Positions 33,825 through 43,457 of a stretch of 64,000 bases of DNA are shown piece by piece. Made by a program: the position numbers and the translations under genes. The notes below the pieces were generated by a model. The model worked only from the letters and a program-made list of their open reading frames with translations. It was not told where the DNA came from and did not search any database. How positions within the stretch are numbered: position 1 is the stretch's first letter; each line of letters begins with the position of its first letter. Source of the stretch: Clostridium frigidicarnis (GTDB lineage: Bacteria; Bacillota; Clostridia; Clostridiales; Clostridiaceae); assembly GCF_900111985.1 (NCBI RefSeq), contig NZ_FOKI01000010.1:1-64000 (forward strand), read 5' to 3'.

Positions 33825-36177
33825 ATCTAGCTTCTAGGATTGCTATATTACAAATTTCATTTAAGTCCTCATCATCTAATGATTTTTCTATTTCTTCAAT
33901 AGCCTTAGATTGATAATCATGAAGCGCTAACATAAAACTAATAGATTTCTTTATATCGCTTAAATCTTGTTCTTCATGCAAATATGCATTAGATATATAT
34001 TCATTATTCTCTATGATATCCTTTATATAATCTAAAGACTTTTCTAAATATATTTCATTTTCATCATTTGCAACATCTTTAATATCAATAAGTTGAAGAC
34101 ACAATAAATATAATAAAGTTTCTTTTTCATTTAAATTTTTTTCAACATTTATATAATTAACCATGTAATCTATAGCTTTATTTATTTGATTAATATATAA
34201 AGTTGCATCTTCTCTTCCTATCAGTAATGCAATTGTACTTTTCAATGTAATTTCCATGGAATCTCCAAATGCTCCATCGGCTCCTTGATGCTTTGCTATA
34301 AGCCTCATTAACTGTTCTCTGCTGTATTTGTATAAATTATTTATTTTATTTTTATTCTTTATATGTTTATTGTTTTTAACCTTATAAAGGAATGATGGTG
34401 AATCTAAGAAATATGCATAACTTAAATTAAACATTATTTCATCAGTAATTTCTATAGGTATTAGTCTTCTCATAGCTATACCAAGTATAGGATCCTCTAT
34501 TTGTTCTAGCATTACAAAAGTTGTTTCATTGCTTAATATTTCAAACTCTTTAGAAAGCTCTATAACCTTATTTCTCATAGCTTCCTTAATGTTTCCTCTT
34601 TCTCCAAGCATTCTTTCTTGGATTGATTCGATTCTTTTTCTGCTCCATATCTTTTCTATAAGATATGCATTATCATTAAGCTCAAAGTTTTCTAAAAATA
34701 TTGATTGCTCAAAACTTTCCTCTCCAACATATCCTTTTATGGTTACTGGCCCATTTATGTCTCCTTTTACCCTACAGAATACACTAAATAATTCCCTATC
34801 GTAAATATACTCTATGGTTCTCGGATACGTTCTTATAACCTCCATATCACTTCCCCACTTAATTTCCCTCACATCTACCTGTGGCCTATTTATTCTATTG
34901 AATTGCCTCAATACCATATCTTCAAATACTTCCCCTGGATATATAAAATCAGCTTTTCCATACCCAACAGTTGCTAATTTGTTTATAAAATAGCTATTTA
35001 CTGAAGTATCTATTCCAAATGGGAAAATTCTATTTTCTCCTATATTTTCCTTAACATAATCTATTATTTCATTTTCCTCTTCAACTAAATCATCCGTAAA
35101 TAATAATATTGTGTAAGGTGCTTCCTTGCTACTTTTTTCTATAGTCCATCTTAGAGCTTCATATATGTCTGATCCTCTACCAAATGTAAGTGACTTTATC
35201 CATTGAGAAGCTTCTTTTAAATTATCATTATTAAAATCTACATTACCATCCCTAGAAAACATTTTGAGTTTATTATTGAATGCCACTATATTAAATGTAT
35301 CTCCTTGCCTTAAGTTTCTAAGACAAAGTTCCAATGAACTCTTAGCCTCTTCTAGTTTTTCTCCTCTCATTGATTTTGATGTATCTAATAAAAATACATA
35401 GTTTTTGTTTTCCGCCTTAAAATTTTTATCTAACTTAGGATATAATTTTAAATAAATAATGGTCTCATCACATTCGTGTTTAGGGAATGAATAATACATT
35501 CCGTAAAACCCTTTATTTTTATCTTCTTTTATACATATCTCTAAATCCCTATCCAACGTTTCATTTTTAACTAAGGACACCTTACATAATGTAGGCGTAT
35601 CATAATCAACCTGTATATTATGACTTGGAGAATATATATTTACAGCATTAAATGTTTCTATTAACAAGTTTAAAGTTGTCTCACAATTTATTAGATCTAC
35701 TTCTTCATTTATATCGTCAAAATTCATTGCCCTAGGACTTTCTATAAATGGTATTGTAAGATTATATTCATTGTCTTCAAATAGAAGTTGATCCATATAT
35801 GATATATCTATTTGTATTTTTTCATTTGTAAGTATATTTCCTATTGTAATCTTATATATATTATCTTCTTCCTCTATACTTAATTTATTTAATTCTCTTT
35901 CATTAAAGTTCTTTAATATTTTACTTGCCTCATGCTTTTCCTCAATTATTGCACTTAAAGTTCTACCTCCTAAATTAGCCTTAAATCCTGTTATAACTCC
36001 TGTATCTGGTATTGGGAATGTATAAACACCTTCTATAGAGTTTTCTCCTATATTTTCATAAACTTGATGTATAGTAAACTCAACAAATTCTCCACAAATA
36101 TTACCACTTACGTCAGTACTTAATAAATTCATTGGGCTTTCATTTAAATTTTTGTCAACAAAGCCATAGTTCTTCAT
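33823..36177 (-). CDS. VIT and von Willebrand A domain protein
   Basis: 784 residues. Residues about 1-130 form a VIT domain (GEFVEFTIHQVYENIGENSIEGVYTFPIP, read in parts; GFKANLGGRTL; EEKHEAS). A VWA domain follows with the metal site DTSKS in FLLDTSKSMRGEK and later TDDLVEEE. The C-terminal 250 residues are helical and unassigned. No signal peptide or membrane segment is present, so it is probably cytoplasmic. Related bacterial proteins are secreted or intracellular and mostly uncharacterised. It stands alone, with no AAA+ partner next to it. Confidence 0.85.
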   Translation of the reverse strand: MKNYGFVDKNLNESPMNLLSTDVSGNICGEFVEFTIHQVYENIGENSIEGVYTFPIPDTGVITGFKANLGGRTLSAIIEEKHEASKILKNFNERELNKLSIEEEDNIYKITIGNILTNEKIQIDISYMDQLLFEDNEYNLTIPFIESPRAMNFDDINEEVDLINCETTLNLLIETFNAVNIYSPSHNIQVDYDTPTLCKVSLVKNETLDRDLEICIKEDKNKGFYGMYYSFPKHECDETIIYLKLYPKLDKNFKAENKNYVFLLDTSKSMRGEKLEEAKSSLELCLRNLRQGDTFNIVAFNNKLKMFSRDGNVDFNNDNLKEASQWIKSLTFGRGSDIYEALRWTIEKSSKEAPYTILLFTDDLVEEENEIIDYVKENIGENRIFPFGIDTSVNSYFINKLATVGYGKADFIYPGEVFEDMVLRQFNRINRPQVDVREIKWGSDMEVIRTYPRTIEYIYDRELFSVFCRVKGDINGPVTIKGYVGEESFEQSIFLENFELNDNAYLIEKIWSRKRIESIQERMLGERGNIKEAMRNKVIELSKEFEILSNETTFVMLEQIEDPILGIAMRRLIPIEITDEIMFNLSYAYFLDSPSFLYKVKNNKHIKNKNKINNLYKYSREQLMRLIAKHQGADGAFGDSMEITLKSTIALLIGREDATLYINQINKAIDYMVNYINVEKNLNEKETLLYLLCLQLIDIKDVANDENEIYLEKSLDYIKDIIENNEYISNAYLHEEQDLSDIKKSISFMLALHDYQSKAIEEIEKSLDDEDLNEICNIAILEAR

Positions 36178-36353
36178 GATGAAACCCTCTCCTTTTTTCT
36201 CAAAACTTTTTGAATCTTTTTAATATTATACCATTGCTTAAAATTAGTGTCTAACGAATATTGTTTAAATAATTCATAGTTATTTTTAGAATTTTCTTAA
36301 AAGGGTCCTTTTCTATAAAATTCGTGATAAAGTTATTATAGAGGTGAGTTCTA

Positions 36354-36716
36354 ATGAAACTTTTAAGAGAATCATTAATTATTTTATCAATTTTTTTTGT
36401 AGGAGAGTTATTGTCAAAAGGCTTTCATCTCCCAGTTCCAGGTAACATAATTGGAATGTTACTATTATTACTATTATTATGCTTTGAATTTGTAAAACTT
36501 GAACATATTGAAAGTATAAGTACATTTTTATTAGATCATTTAGCATTCTTTTTTATACCAGCAGGAGTAGGACTTATTACTTCTCTAGATGTTCTTAGAT
36601 ATACATGGTATAAAATTTTAATAGTTTGCTTCTTAAGTACAATAATAGTAATGGTATGTACCGGAAAAACTATTGATTTACTAAAAAAAATTCAAAATAG
36701 AAAGGAGATAAAATAA
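36354..36716 (+). CDS. lrgA: LrgA/CidA-family holin-like protein
   Basis: 120 residues with four hydrophobic segments and the family's LPVPGNIIGMLLLLLLL and FFIPAGVGL. LrgA/CidA proteins form membrane pores or transporters linked to autolysis and to pyruvate uptake in other Firmicutes. It overlaps lrgB by one base (TAATG), so translation is coupled. The usual LytSR regulators are not adjacent. Confidence 0.92.
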   Translation: MKLLRESLIILSIFFVGELLSKGFHLPVPGNIIGMLLLLLLLCFEFVKLEHIESISTFLLDHLAFFFIPAGVGLITSLDVLRYTWYKILIVCFLSTIIVMVCTGKTIDLLKKIQNRKEIK

Positions 36717-37426
36717 TGAATGAAGTAATTTCTTCCCCTTTGTTTGGTATCTTAATATCCTTACTAGCTTTTGAATTAGGTATGTTTTTATACAAAAAGT
36801 TTAAAAACCCCATATTTAATCCTTTATTGATTAGCATAACTTTTATAGTAGGTCTATTATTAATATTTCATATAGACTTTCAAAGTTATGACCAAGGTGG
36901 TCAACTTATTGCATTTTTTCTCGGACCTGCTACAGTTATATTAGCTGTTCCTCTTTATAAGCAATTAGATTTATTAAAAGCTAATGCTTTGCCTATAATT
37001 GTTGGAATATTAGTTGGTTCAATTGTTGGTATCATAAGCATAGTATTAATTTCTTACTTTATAGGACTTGATGCTAATATTATAAAATCTTTATCACCTA
37101 AATCAGTTACAGTACCTATAGGTGTAGAAGTAAGTAAACAATTAGGCGGTATTTCACCTATAACAGTTGTATCTATAATTATTACTGGAATACTTGGTGC
37201 TATAATGGGTCCAACTATTTGTAAAACAGTTAAAATTAAAGACAAGTTATCTATTGGAGTTTCTCTTGGAACAGCATCTCATGCTGTTGGTACAACTAAA
37301 GCTCTAGAACTTGGTGAAGTAGAGGGTGCTATGAGTAGCTTATCTATTGGTATAGCTGGTTTATTCACTGTATTCTTAGCCCCTCTAATTGTAAAGATTT
37401 TAAACAGTATACTACACTTTTATTAA
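36716..37426 (+). CDS. lrgB: LrgB/CidB-family membrane protein
   Basis: 236 residues with at least six hydrophobic segments. LrgB motifs are visible: NPLLISITFIVG, FFLGPATVILAVPLYKQ, SPKSVTVPIGVEVSKQLGG, and GTASHAVGTTKALELGE. It works with LrgA. The ribosome site AAAGGAG lies within lrgA. A small hairpin (AAGAGTGG/CCACTCTT, 37426-37446) follows, then a spacer repeat to about 37580. Confidence 0.93.
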   Translation: MNEVISSPLFGILISLLAFELGMFLYKKFKNPIFNPLLISITFIVGLLLIFHIDFQSYDQGGQLIAFFLGPATVILAVPLYKQLDLLKANALPIIVGILVGSIVGIISIVLISYFIGLDANIIKSLSPKSVTVPIGVEVSKQLGGISPITVVSIIITGILGAIMGPTICKTVKIKDKLSIGVSLGTASHAVGTTKALELGEVEGAMSSLSIGIAGLFTVFLAPLIVKILNSILHFY

Positions 37427-37429
37427 AGA

Positions 37430-37585
37430 GTGGCTAAACCACTCTTAGTGACAAGTTACAAAGTGTTGTTGAAAATCACAGATTTTCTTTAATAAGATTT
37501 TTTTATTTTAGAAATCTTATTAAGAAGATTTCATCCAACATTGTCAATTGTAAATTCTCAATTTTCAATTCAAAAGCCCTTTAAC
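37430..37585. repeat. Dispersed spacer repeat, copy h
   Basis: Contains TTAGTGACAAGTTACAAAG, GTTGAAAATCACAGATTTTC and TCAATTGTAAATTCTCAATTTTC, words shared with the spacers at 28440, 30483, 44900 and 63520. An inner inverted repeat AATAAGATTT/AAATCTTATT could help terminate lrgAB. Confidence 0.5.
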
Positions 37586-37639
37586 TTTAGGTTTAATCAG
37601 CATTTTAGGATTAAAAATTTGTATAACTTTCTATACAAT

Positions 37640-37682
37640 AAAAAAAGAGACAAAGCACGTTAACTCTGCTTTGTCTCATTTT
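37640..37682 (-). terminator. Terminator at the topB stop codon
   Basis: Stem GAGACAAAGCA / TGCTTTGTCTC (11 bp) on the minus strand, followed by TTTTTT. The loop contains the topB stop codon (37660-37662), so the last codons are part of the stem. Confidence 0.88.
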
Positions 37683-39546
37683 TTATATTTTCAGAAACTC
37701 CAATAGTTATAAATCTATCTCTTTTTATTTTTTGCACCCCATTGAATGTGAATTTAAATATATAATCTAAAAAAGTTTTCTGATCTAATTTTCCCTTTTC
37801 TATGTCATATAAAGCCTTTTCCATCCTACCTGTGTAGTCTGTATCTAATAACTCTTTTATAGGGAATATTTCAACTAATTTTTTACCCTTTTCTGTTATC
37901 AAAAGTGATTTACCTTGTGTTTTTATATATTTTGTATCCTTTAATTTTTTTATTATCTCAGCCCTTGTTGCTGCCGTCCCTATGGAATATCCTTTAAGAA
38001 CCTCCATTGATGCTTCTTCCTCTTTATCATCCTCATCTCTAGAGCTCCTGTTTTTACCACATGTCTCCATAGCCTTTAGCAAAGTTTTTTCCGTGTGGTG
38101 TGCTGGAGGTTTAGTAGATTTTTCTTCTATCTTTGAAGATATATTCTTAACAGTTTCATCCTTATCTAATGAAATTAGTATTTCATCCTTTTTTTTCTTA
38201 TCTGAAGAAAGCTTTAAATATCCCTCTTTGACCATAACTTTTCCTTTTGTCTTAAAAAGTCTATCAAATTTTTCGCCTTTAATCATAGTTATAACCTCAG
38301 TTACCTTAAATTCCGCAGCCTCCATAAATTGCACTAGGAATCTTTCCTTTATTGCATCATATAATTTTTGCTCGTCAGGAGTTAAAACCCTTGGAATTAT
38401 ATAAGTTGGAATTATTGCACTATGGCTCTCTACTTTGTCATTATTAAATATTCTTTTGCTTTCTGAAAAAATAATTTCTTTTTCACAACTTAGCCCCTTT
38501 TTATGGACATCTAAAACTTTCTTTGCTTTATCCTTTAAGCTTTCTTCTAATGCCGTACTTGAAGTTCTAGGATATGTTATAAGCTTTTTTTCATAAAGGC
38601 TTTGTGCTACCTTTAAAGCCTTGTCTGCTGTCCATCCTTTATGCTTTGATGTCATATAGCCTTGAAGATTAGTCATATTAAATAATACTGGTGGAATTTC
38701 CTTCTTATTTTCTTCATCTATAGAAATAACAGTTCCATCTTTCCCATCAATCTCATTTTTCAACTTTTCTACACTTTCTCTTTTAGGGAATTTTTCTAAT
38801 TTATCATGAAAAAACTTTCCTTTATACTTTCCATTTTTAGCTTTGAAATTTACATAAAGCTCATAATATTTTTGAGAATTAAATTTTTCTATTTCCATTT
38901 CTCTATCATAAACCATCTTTAAAGTAGGCATTAAGACTCTACCTACGTTAAGCACATTTCCTTTTCCTCTAGCATATTTCAGTGTTGAAACAGTTGTAAA
39001 ATTTATTCCTATAACCCAATCTAGCCATTGTCTAGAAATACCAGCAGATTGTAAATTAAGCATTTCATCATTTGTTTTGAGTTTATTAAGTCCTCTTCTT
39101 ATTTCGTCTTCAGTCCACTCATTTATAAGTATTCTATAAACTGGTTTTTCAACATTTATGTACTGATATATCAGCGTTGAAATAAGTTCTCCTTCTCTAT
39201 CAAAGTCTGTAGCTGTTATTATTCTATCAACATCATTTCTATCAATTAACGATTTTATAATGTTTAACTGTTTTTTAGCTCCAGTATCTATTTTTGAATT
39301 ATATCCTCCCTGAGTTTTTACCTTGTATTTAAAATGTTGTGGTATGTATGGAAATTTATTAATATCCCATTTTTCCATAGACTTATCATAATCTTTACAA
39401 TCATATAAAGTTAGTAAATGTCCAAATGCCCAAGTTATAATATGATTTTCTCCTTCTAAATATCCATCATGTCTTGTCTTACATTTTAAAGCATCTGCTA
39501 TATTTCTACCAACAGATGGCTTTTCAGCTAAAATTAATGTCTTCAT
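37660..39546 (-). CDS. topB: DNA topoisomerase III
   Basis: 628 residues, type IA. The TOPRIM domain has ILAEKPSVGRNIA and TATDFDREGELI (D114, D116 pair); the catalytic tyrosine is Y325 in LITYPRTSS. The C terminus ends after the core without zinc fingers, which is shorter than E. coli TopB but common in Firmicutes. It decatenates and relaxes DNA using a transient 5'-phosphotyrosine. It is a single chromosomal gene; plasmid and conjugative-element copies also exist, but no mobile genes surround this one. Confidence 0.95.
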   Translation of the reverse strand: MKTLILAEKPSVGRNIADALKCKTRHDGYLEGENHIITWAFGHLLTLYDCKDYDKSMEKWDINKFPYIPQHFKYKVKTQGGYNSKIDTGAKKQLNIIKSLIDRNDVDRIITATDFDREGELISTLIYQYINVEKPVYRILINEWTEDEIRRGLNKLKTNDEMLNLQSAGISRQWLDWVIGINFTTVSTLKYARGKGNVLNVGRVLMPTLKMVYDREMEIEKFNSQKYYELYVNFKAKNGKYKGKFFHDKLEKFPKRESVEKLKNEIDGKDGTVISIDEENKKEIPPVLFNMTNLQGYMTSKHKGWTADKALKVAQSLYEKKLITYPRTSSTALEESLKDKAKKVLDVHKKGLSCEKEIIFSESKRIFNNDKVESHSAIIPTYIIPRVLTPDEQKLYDAIKERFLVQFMEAAEFKVTEVITMIKGEKFDRLFKTKGKVMVKEGYLKLSSDKKKKDEILISLDKDETVKNISSKIEEKSTKPPAHHTEKTLLKAMETCGKNRSSRDEDDKEEEASMEVLKGYSIGTAATRAEIIKKLKDTKYIKTQGKSLLITEKGKKLVEIFPIKELLDTDYTGRMEKALYDIEKGKLDQKTFLDYIFKFTFNGVQKIKRDRFITIGVSENIKNETKQS

Positions 39547-39620
39547 ATTTTCTTCACCTATTTCTAAATAGTCTCAAAGATAATTATATCCATGGTTAGT
39601 GTATTAATTCAAGTAATGTA

Positions 39621-39663
39621 TTTAAAAAATACAGCTTAGTTCTTTTATTTTATGAACTAAGCC
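39621..39663 (-). terminator. Terminator downstream of the amidohydrolase gene
   Basis: Stem GCTTAGTTC / GAACTAAGC (39634-39662) with an 11-base loop; on the minus strand it continues TGTATTTTTTAAA. Confidence 0.8.
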
Positions 39664-39676
39664 GCTATAAAATATT

Positions 39677-40834
39677 TTATTTAGTTTGTCTATATACTAT
39701 TTCTCCATTTATTATTGTATAAAGCGTATTGGAAGTTAAGTCAAATGGACTTCCATCTAATATAACAATATCAGCATCTTTTCCTATTTCTATGGATCCT
39801 ATTCTATCATCAACCCCTAATATCTCTGCTGCATTAATAGTTATTGTTGATAGTGCTTCCTCAAATGTAATATCCCCTTCCTTAGCTGCAAGTCCAGCAC
39901 ATATAGGAAGATATTGAATTTCTATAACTGGATGATCTGTCATTATTGCAACTTTAATTCCAGCTTTAATCAAAGTTGATGGTGTAGTAAAAGATTTATT
40001 AATAAGCTCTATCTTAGAATTAAAACTCATAGTTGGACCAACTATCGCTGGTACTTTAGCCTCTTTTATATATTCAGTGATTAAATGCCCTTCTGTACAA
40101 TGATCAAGGGTTAAATTCACATCAAATTCTTTAGCGACTCTTATTGCTGTTAATATATCATCAGCTCTATGACAATGAGCCTTTAATACCATTTTTTTAT
40201 CTATTACAGGAATCAAAGATTCCATTTTTATATTGATATCAAAATGTTCTCCCTTTTCCAAAGCCTTTTCCTTTTTTAACTTATAATTTTTAGCTTCAAT
40301 TAAAGTTTGCCTTAACAAAGCAGCTGTTGCCATTCTTGTCATAGGCATTTTATTTTTACCATTATAAACTCTTTTAGGATTTTCTCCAAAAGCAATTTTC
40401 ATAGCAGCTGGTTCTAACACCACCATTCTATCCACGTTTGTTCCATATGTCTTCATTGCTATAAATTGACCACCTATAACATTTGCACTTCCTGGCCCAG
40501 TCATGACTGTTGTAACACCTGCCTTAACAGCCTTAGGAAAATACTCATCAAATGGATATACCCCATCTATAGCTCTTAAATGTGGTGTTATTGGATCAGT
40601 CATCTCATTTACATCACTACCCTCAAATCCTTTACTTCCCTCAATTATACCTATGTGACAGTGTGCATCTATCATACCTGGTATAACAGTACCTCCATTG
40701 GCATCTATTACATTGCTATCATTACACTCTATGTTTTCACCTACATTTTTTATTTTCCCATTTTCAATTAATATACATCCATTTTCCAAAACTTTTCCAG
40801 CCATGGTATATATCTTTGCATTTTTTATAAACAT
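39677..40834 (-). CDS. Amidohydrolase (imidazolonepropionase-like), metal-dependent
   Basis: 385 residues. The metal site HxH appears as DAHCHIG after GGTVIPGMI; further ligands are in LKAHCHRADDI and LTLDHCTEGHL, and the aspartate in IMTDHPVIEI. The C-terminal GKDADIVILDGSPFD closes the composite beta domain. The fold is that of the amidohydrolase superfamily acting on cyclic amides or similar bonds in the cytoplasm; the substrate is not known. It is a single gene. Confidence 0.88.
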   Translation of the reverse strand: MFIKNAKIYTMAGKVLENGCILIENGKIKNVGENIECNDSNVIDANGGTVIPGMIDAHCHIGIIEGSKGFEGSDVNEMTDPITPHLRAIDGVYPFDEYFPKAVKAGVTTVMTGPGSANVIGGQFIAMKTYGTNVDRMVVLEPAAMKIAFGENPKRVYNGKNKMPMTRMATAALLRQTLIEAKNYKLKKEKALEKGEHFDINIKMESLIPVIDKKMVLKAHCHRADDILTAIRVAKEFDVNLTLDHCTEGHLITEYIKEAKVPAIVGPTMSFNSKIELINKSFTTPSTLIKAGIKVAIMTDHPVIEIQYLPICAGLAAKEGDITFEEALSTITINAAEILGVDDRIGSIEIGKDADIVILDGSPFDLTSNTLYTIINGEIVYRQTK

Positions 40835-40937
40835 AATTAAAATCCCCCCATTGATTCACTCTATATCTTTAGTTAAATTATTCTACTAACAGTGAAAAAA
40901 TCCTTGATTTTATATTTTTTTCTGTATCGTAACAATG

Positions 40938-41438
40938 CTACATTTCATTAAGCATCCATATAAAAAAATTTAGGATTCCAGCAAAAGCAACCCATAATAC
41001 ATAAGGAACCATAAGAATTCCAGCAATTTTATCTTTCTTAAAAAATGATATTGTCGTTAATACTATAAATATAAATAAAATTACCAGTTCAACAAATGCT
41101 AATCCATATAGTCTAAACTTAAAAAATATAAAACTCCAAAGAACATTTAAAATTAATTGAATACCATAAAGTGTTAATGCACCTTTTACATTTGTTCCTT
41201 CTTTCCCAATCATATATATTCTATATGCTGCTATTGCCATAAGAAGATATAATATAGGCCATACTATGCTAAAAACTATTGGTGGAGGTGCAAACCAAGG
41301 TCTTTCTAATTGAATATATTGATTAGAACTTCCTACAGTAAAAATTGCTGATATAAATCCTAACCCTCCTGATATAAGAATGCTGATTATTAATGAACCA
41401 ATATCTATTTTTCCATTTACTTTAAATATATTTTTCAT
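40938..41438 (-). CDS. tspO: TspO/MBR-family membrane protein
   Basis: 166 residues from the ATG at 41438, 6 bases after AGGAGA; an ATG at 41456 has this site inside the frame. Five hydrophobic segments and conserved residues RPWFAPPPIVFSIVWPILYLLMAIA (in two parts), the WSFIFFK motif and a final PYVLWVAFAGILNF identify TspO. The family binds porphyrins and other hydrophobic ligands. It is a single gene. Confidence 0.92.
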   Translation of the reverse strand: MKNIFKVNGKIDIGSLIISILISGGLGFISAIFTVGSSNQYIQLERPWFAPPPIVFSIVWPILYLLMAIAAYRIYMIGKEGTNVKGALTLYGIQLILNVLWSFIFFKFRLYGLAFVELVILFIFIVLTTISFFKKDKIAGILMVPYVLWVAFAGILNFFIWMLNEM

Positions 41439-41498
41439 ATTATCTCTCCTAAACATAATTTATATATACTTATTATGTCCATGACACTTATATTCTTA

Positions 41499-42428
41499 TT
41501 AAATAATAGAATTAATCCATTTAATGGTATCTTCCATTACTTCTTTTTTATTTATTTCATTTAACATTTCATGTCTTCCATCCTTATAAAGTTTATAACT
41601 TACATTTTTAATTCCTAATTTTTTATAAGTATTATATAAATTTATTATTCCCTTACCTTTATATCCAACCGGGTCATTATCACCAGCAAAAATATATATC
41701 GGTAGATTTTTAGGTATCTTATTTAAGTTACCTTTGTTTTGAATATACTTTAATGCCTTAGTAAAATCATGAAAATATGATGTTGAAAAAACTATCCCAC
41801 AATATTGATTTTCTATATATTTATCTACTTCTTTTTCATCTCTAGATAACCAATCAAAATTAGTCCTAGGCTTATCTATATTTCTATTGAATCCTCCAAA
41901 AGATAGTTTATCCATCATTTTACTTTTATGTTTTCTTCCCTTTAATTTGGTTTCAATAGCAGAAAGAATGATTCCTAAATTTACTGTAAAGTTATGCTTT
42001 CCATTAGTTCCAGAAAGTATAACTCCAGATAATTCATTTCCATACATTTGTATGTATCTTTGAGATATGAATGATCCCATACTATGACCAAATAATATTA
42101 TTGGCAAACTCTTATTTTCTTTTAATATATTCTGATTTAAATCCCTTAAATTATCTACCATTGCTGTAAAATTATTATCATCACTCATATATCCTATATC
42201 TTCTAATGTATTTGCTGTTTCTCCATGACCTCTATGATCATGTCCATAAACAATATACCCATTGCCTGCAAGAAATCTAGCAAATTCATCATATCTAAAT
42301 ATATTTTCTGACATCCCATGTGATATTTGTATTATTGCCTTATGCTCACCCTGATCTCTATACCATTTATAACAATTTATTTTAGTTCCATCTCTATCTA
42401 TAAATTTAAAATTCTCTGTTTTAATCAT
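41499..42428 (-). CDS. Alpha/beta hydrolase, monoacylglycerol-lipase-like (S33)
   Basis: 309 residues. The oxyanion region is ISHGMSENIFRYDEFA, the nucleophile elbow is FGHSMGSF, and acid and histidine are likely in GDNDPVGYKGKG and DGRHEMLNE. It matches the serine aminopeptidase/lysophospholipase (Hydrolase_4) group and probably cleaves acyl esters in the cytoplasm. It is a single gene, divergent from the two-component system. Confidence 0.87.
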   Translation of the reverse strand: MIKTENFKFIDRDGTKINCYKWYRDQGEHKAIIQISHGMSENIFRYDEFARFLAGNGYIVYGHDHRGHGETANTLEDIGYMSDDNNFTAMVDNLRDLNQNILKENKSLPIILFGHSMGSFISQRYIQMYGNELSGVILSGTNGKHNFTVNLGIILSAIETKLKGRKHKSKMMDKLSFGGFNRNIDKPRTNFDWLSRDEKEVDKYIENQYCGIVFSTSYFHDFTKALKYIQNKGNLNKIPKNLPIYIFAGDNDPVGYKGKGIINLYNTYKKLGIKNVSYKLYKDGRHEMLNEINKKEVMEDTIKWINSII

Positions 42429-42768
42429 TTTATCACTCCTCTAAATATACCTTGTTTATATACTATGATATAGTATTACCCATTCATTAACCATAGGCTA
42501 TTATATTACATAATCTAAGATTTTAGTCATTCTAATTTTAGCAATTTAATTAATTTATTTCTAATAATTAAAAGTATTACTTAAAATAAGAATGTCTAAG
42601 CATATTAATGCTTTTATAAGCTATTCCTTAGAATTATTATTATAGTTTGATATTATTGTACATCTATTCCTTCATTTAAATGTTTTTTTAGATTATAATA
42701 TTATTAATAATTTATGACTTACTTATAAAGAATATATATTATAATATTTTAAGGTTGGTGATGTTTCA
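42429..42768. other. Spacer with divergent promoters
   Basis: 340 bases of AT-rich sequence between two divergent genes. No repeat element, hairpin or small gene stands out. Confidence 0.5.
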
Positions 42769-43455
42769 ATGAATATTTTAATAGCAGAAGATGAACAGGA
42801 TTTGAGAGAACTTGTAAAACTTCATTTATTAAAAGAAGGTTTTAAGGTATATGAAGCTGAAAATGGTTTGGATGCTCTTAACATTTTAAATAAAACAGAA
42901 ATAAATCTAGCTATATTAGACGTCATGATGCCTGTTATGGATGGATTTTCTCTTATAAAATCAATACGAGAAACATCTGAAATACCAGTTATCTTTTTAA
43001 CTGCTCGTGGAGAAGATACTGATAAGATACTAGGACTCGGATTAGGTGCAGATGATTATGTTGTAAAACCATTTTCTCCAGTTGAACTTATAGCTAGAGT
43101 AAATGCACAATTAAGACGATATTTAAAATACAGTAATAACGAAAAAAGGCAAGATAATATAATAGTTGGTAATTTAGTCTTAGATAAAGATAGTTGTACA
43201 GTATGTAAGAACAATATTAATTTAGAGTTAAATGCAAAGGAATATAAAATTTTAGAACTACTAATGTCTTCTCCTGGTAAAGTTTATACTAAAAAACAGC
43301 TATACGAAACTGTTTGGCAAGACACCTATTATGGGGATGATAATACAATAATGGTTCATATAAGCCACTTAAGGGATAAGATAGAGGATGATCAAAAAAA
43401 TCCAAAATATCTAAAGACTATACGTGGAATAGGATATAAACTAGAGAGGGTTTAA
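42769..43455 (+). CDS. Two-component response regulator, OmpR/PhoB type
   Basis: 228 residues. The receiver domain has the acidic pocket (AEDEQD), the phosphorylated D51 in AILDVMMP, threonine in FLTARGED and K100 in VVKPFSP. The C-terminal winged helix shows NAKEYKILELLMSSPGKVYTK and the final TIRGIGYKLERV. It is translated with the kinase gene two bases downstream. Its targets cannot be seen; neighbouring genes are not obvious ones. Confidence 0.95.
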   Translation: MNILIAEDEQDLRELVKLHLLKEGFKVYEAENGLDALNILNKTEINLAILDVMMPVMDGFSLIKSIRETSEIPVIFLTARGEDTDKILGLGLGADDYVVKPFSPVELIARVNAQLRRYLKYSNNEKRQDNIIVGNLVLDKDSCTVCKNNINLELNAKEYKILELLMSSPGKVYTKKQLYETVWQDTYYGDDNTIMVHISHLRDKIEDDQKNPKYLKTIRGIGYKLERV

Positions 43456-43457
43456 AT

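Noticed and set aside
37660..39546. topB as part of a conjugative element
   Set aside because: Neighbouring genes are ordinary chromosomal ones, and no relaxase, type IV secretion or integrase gene is present.
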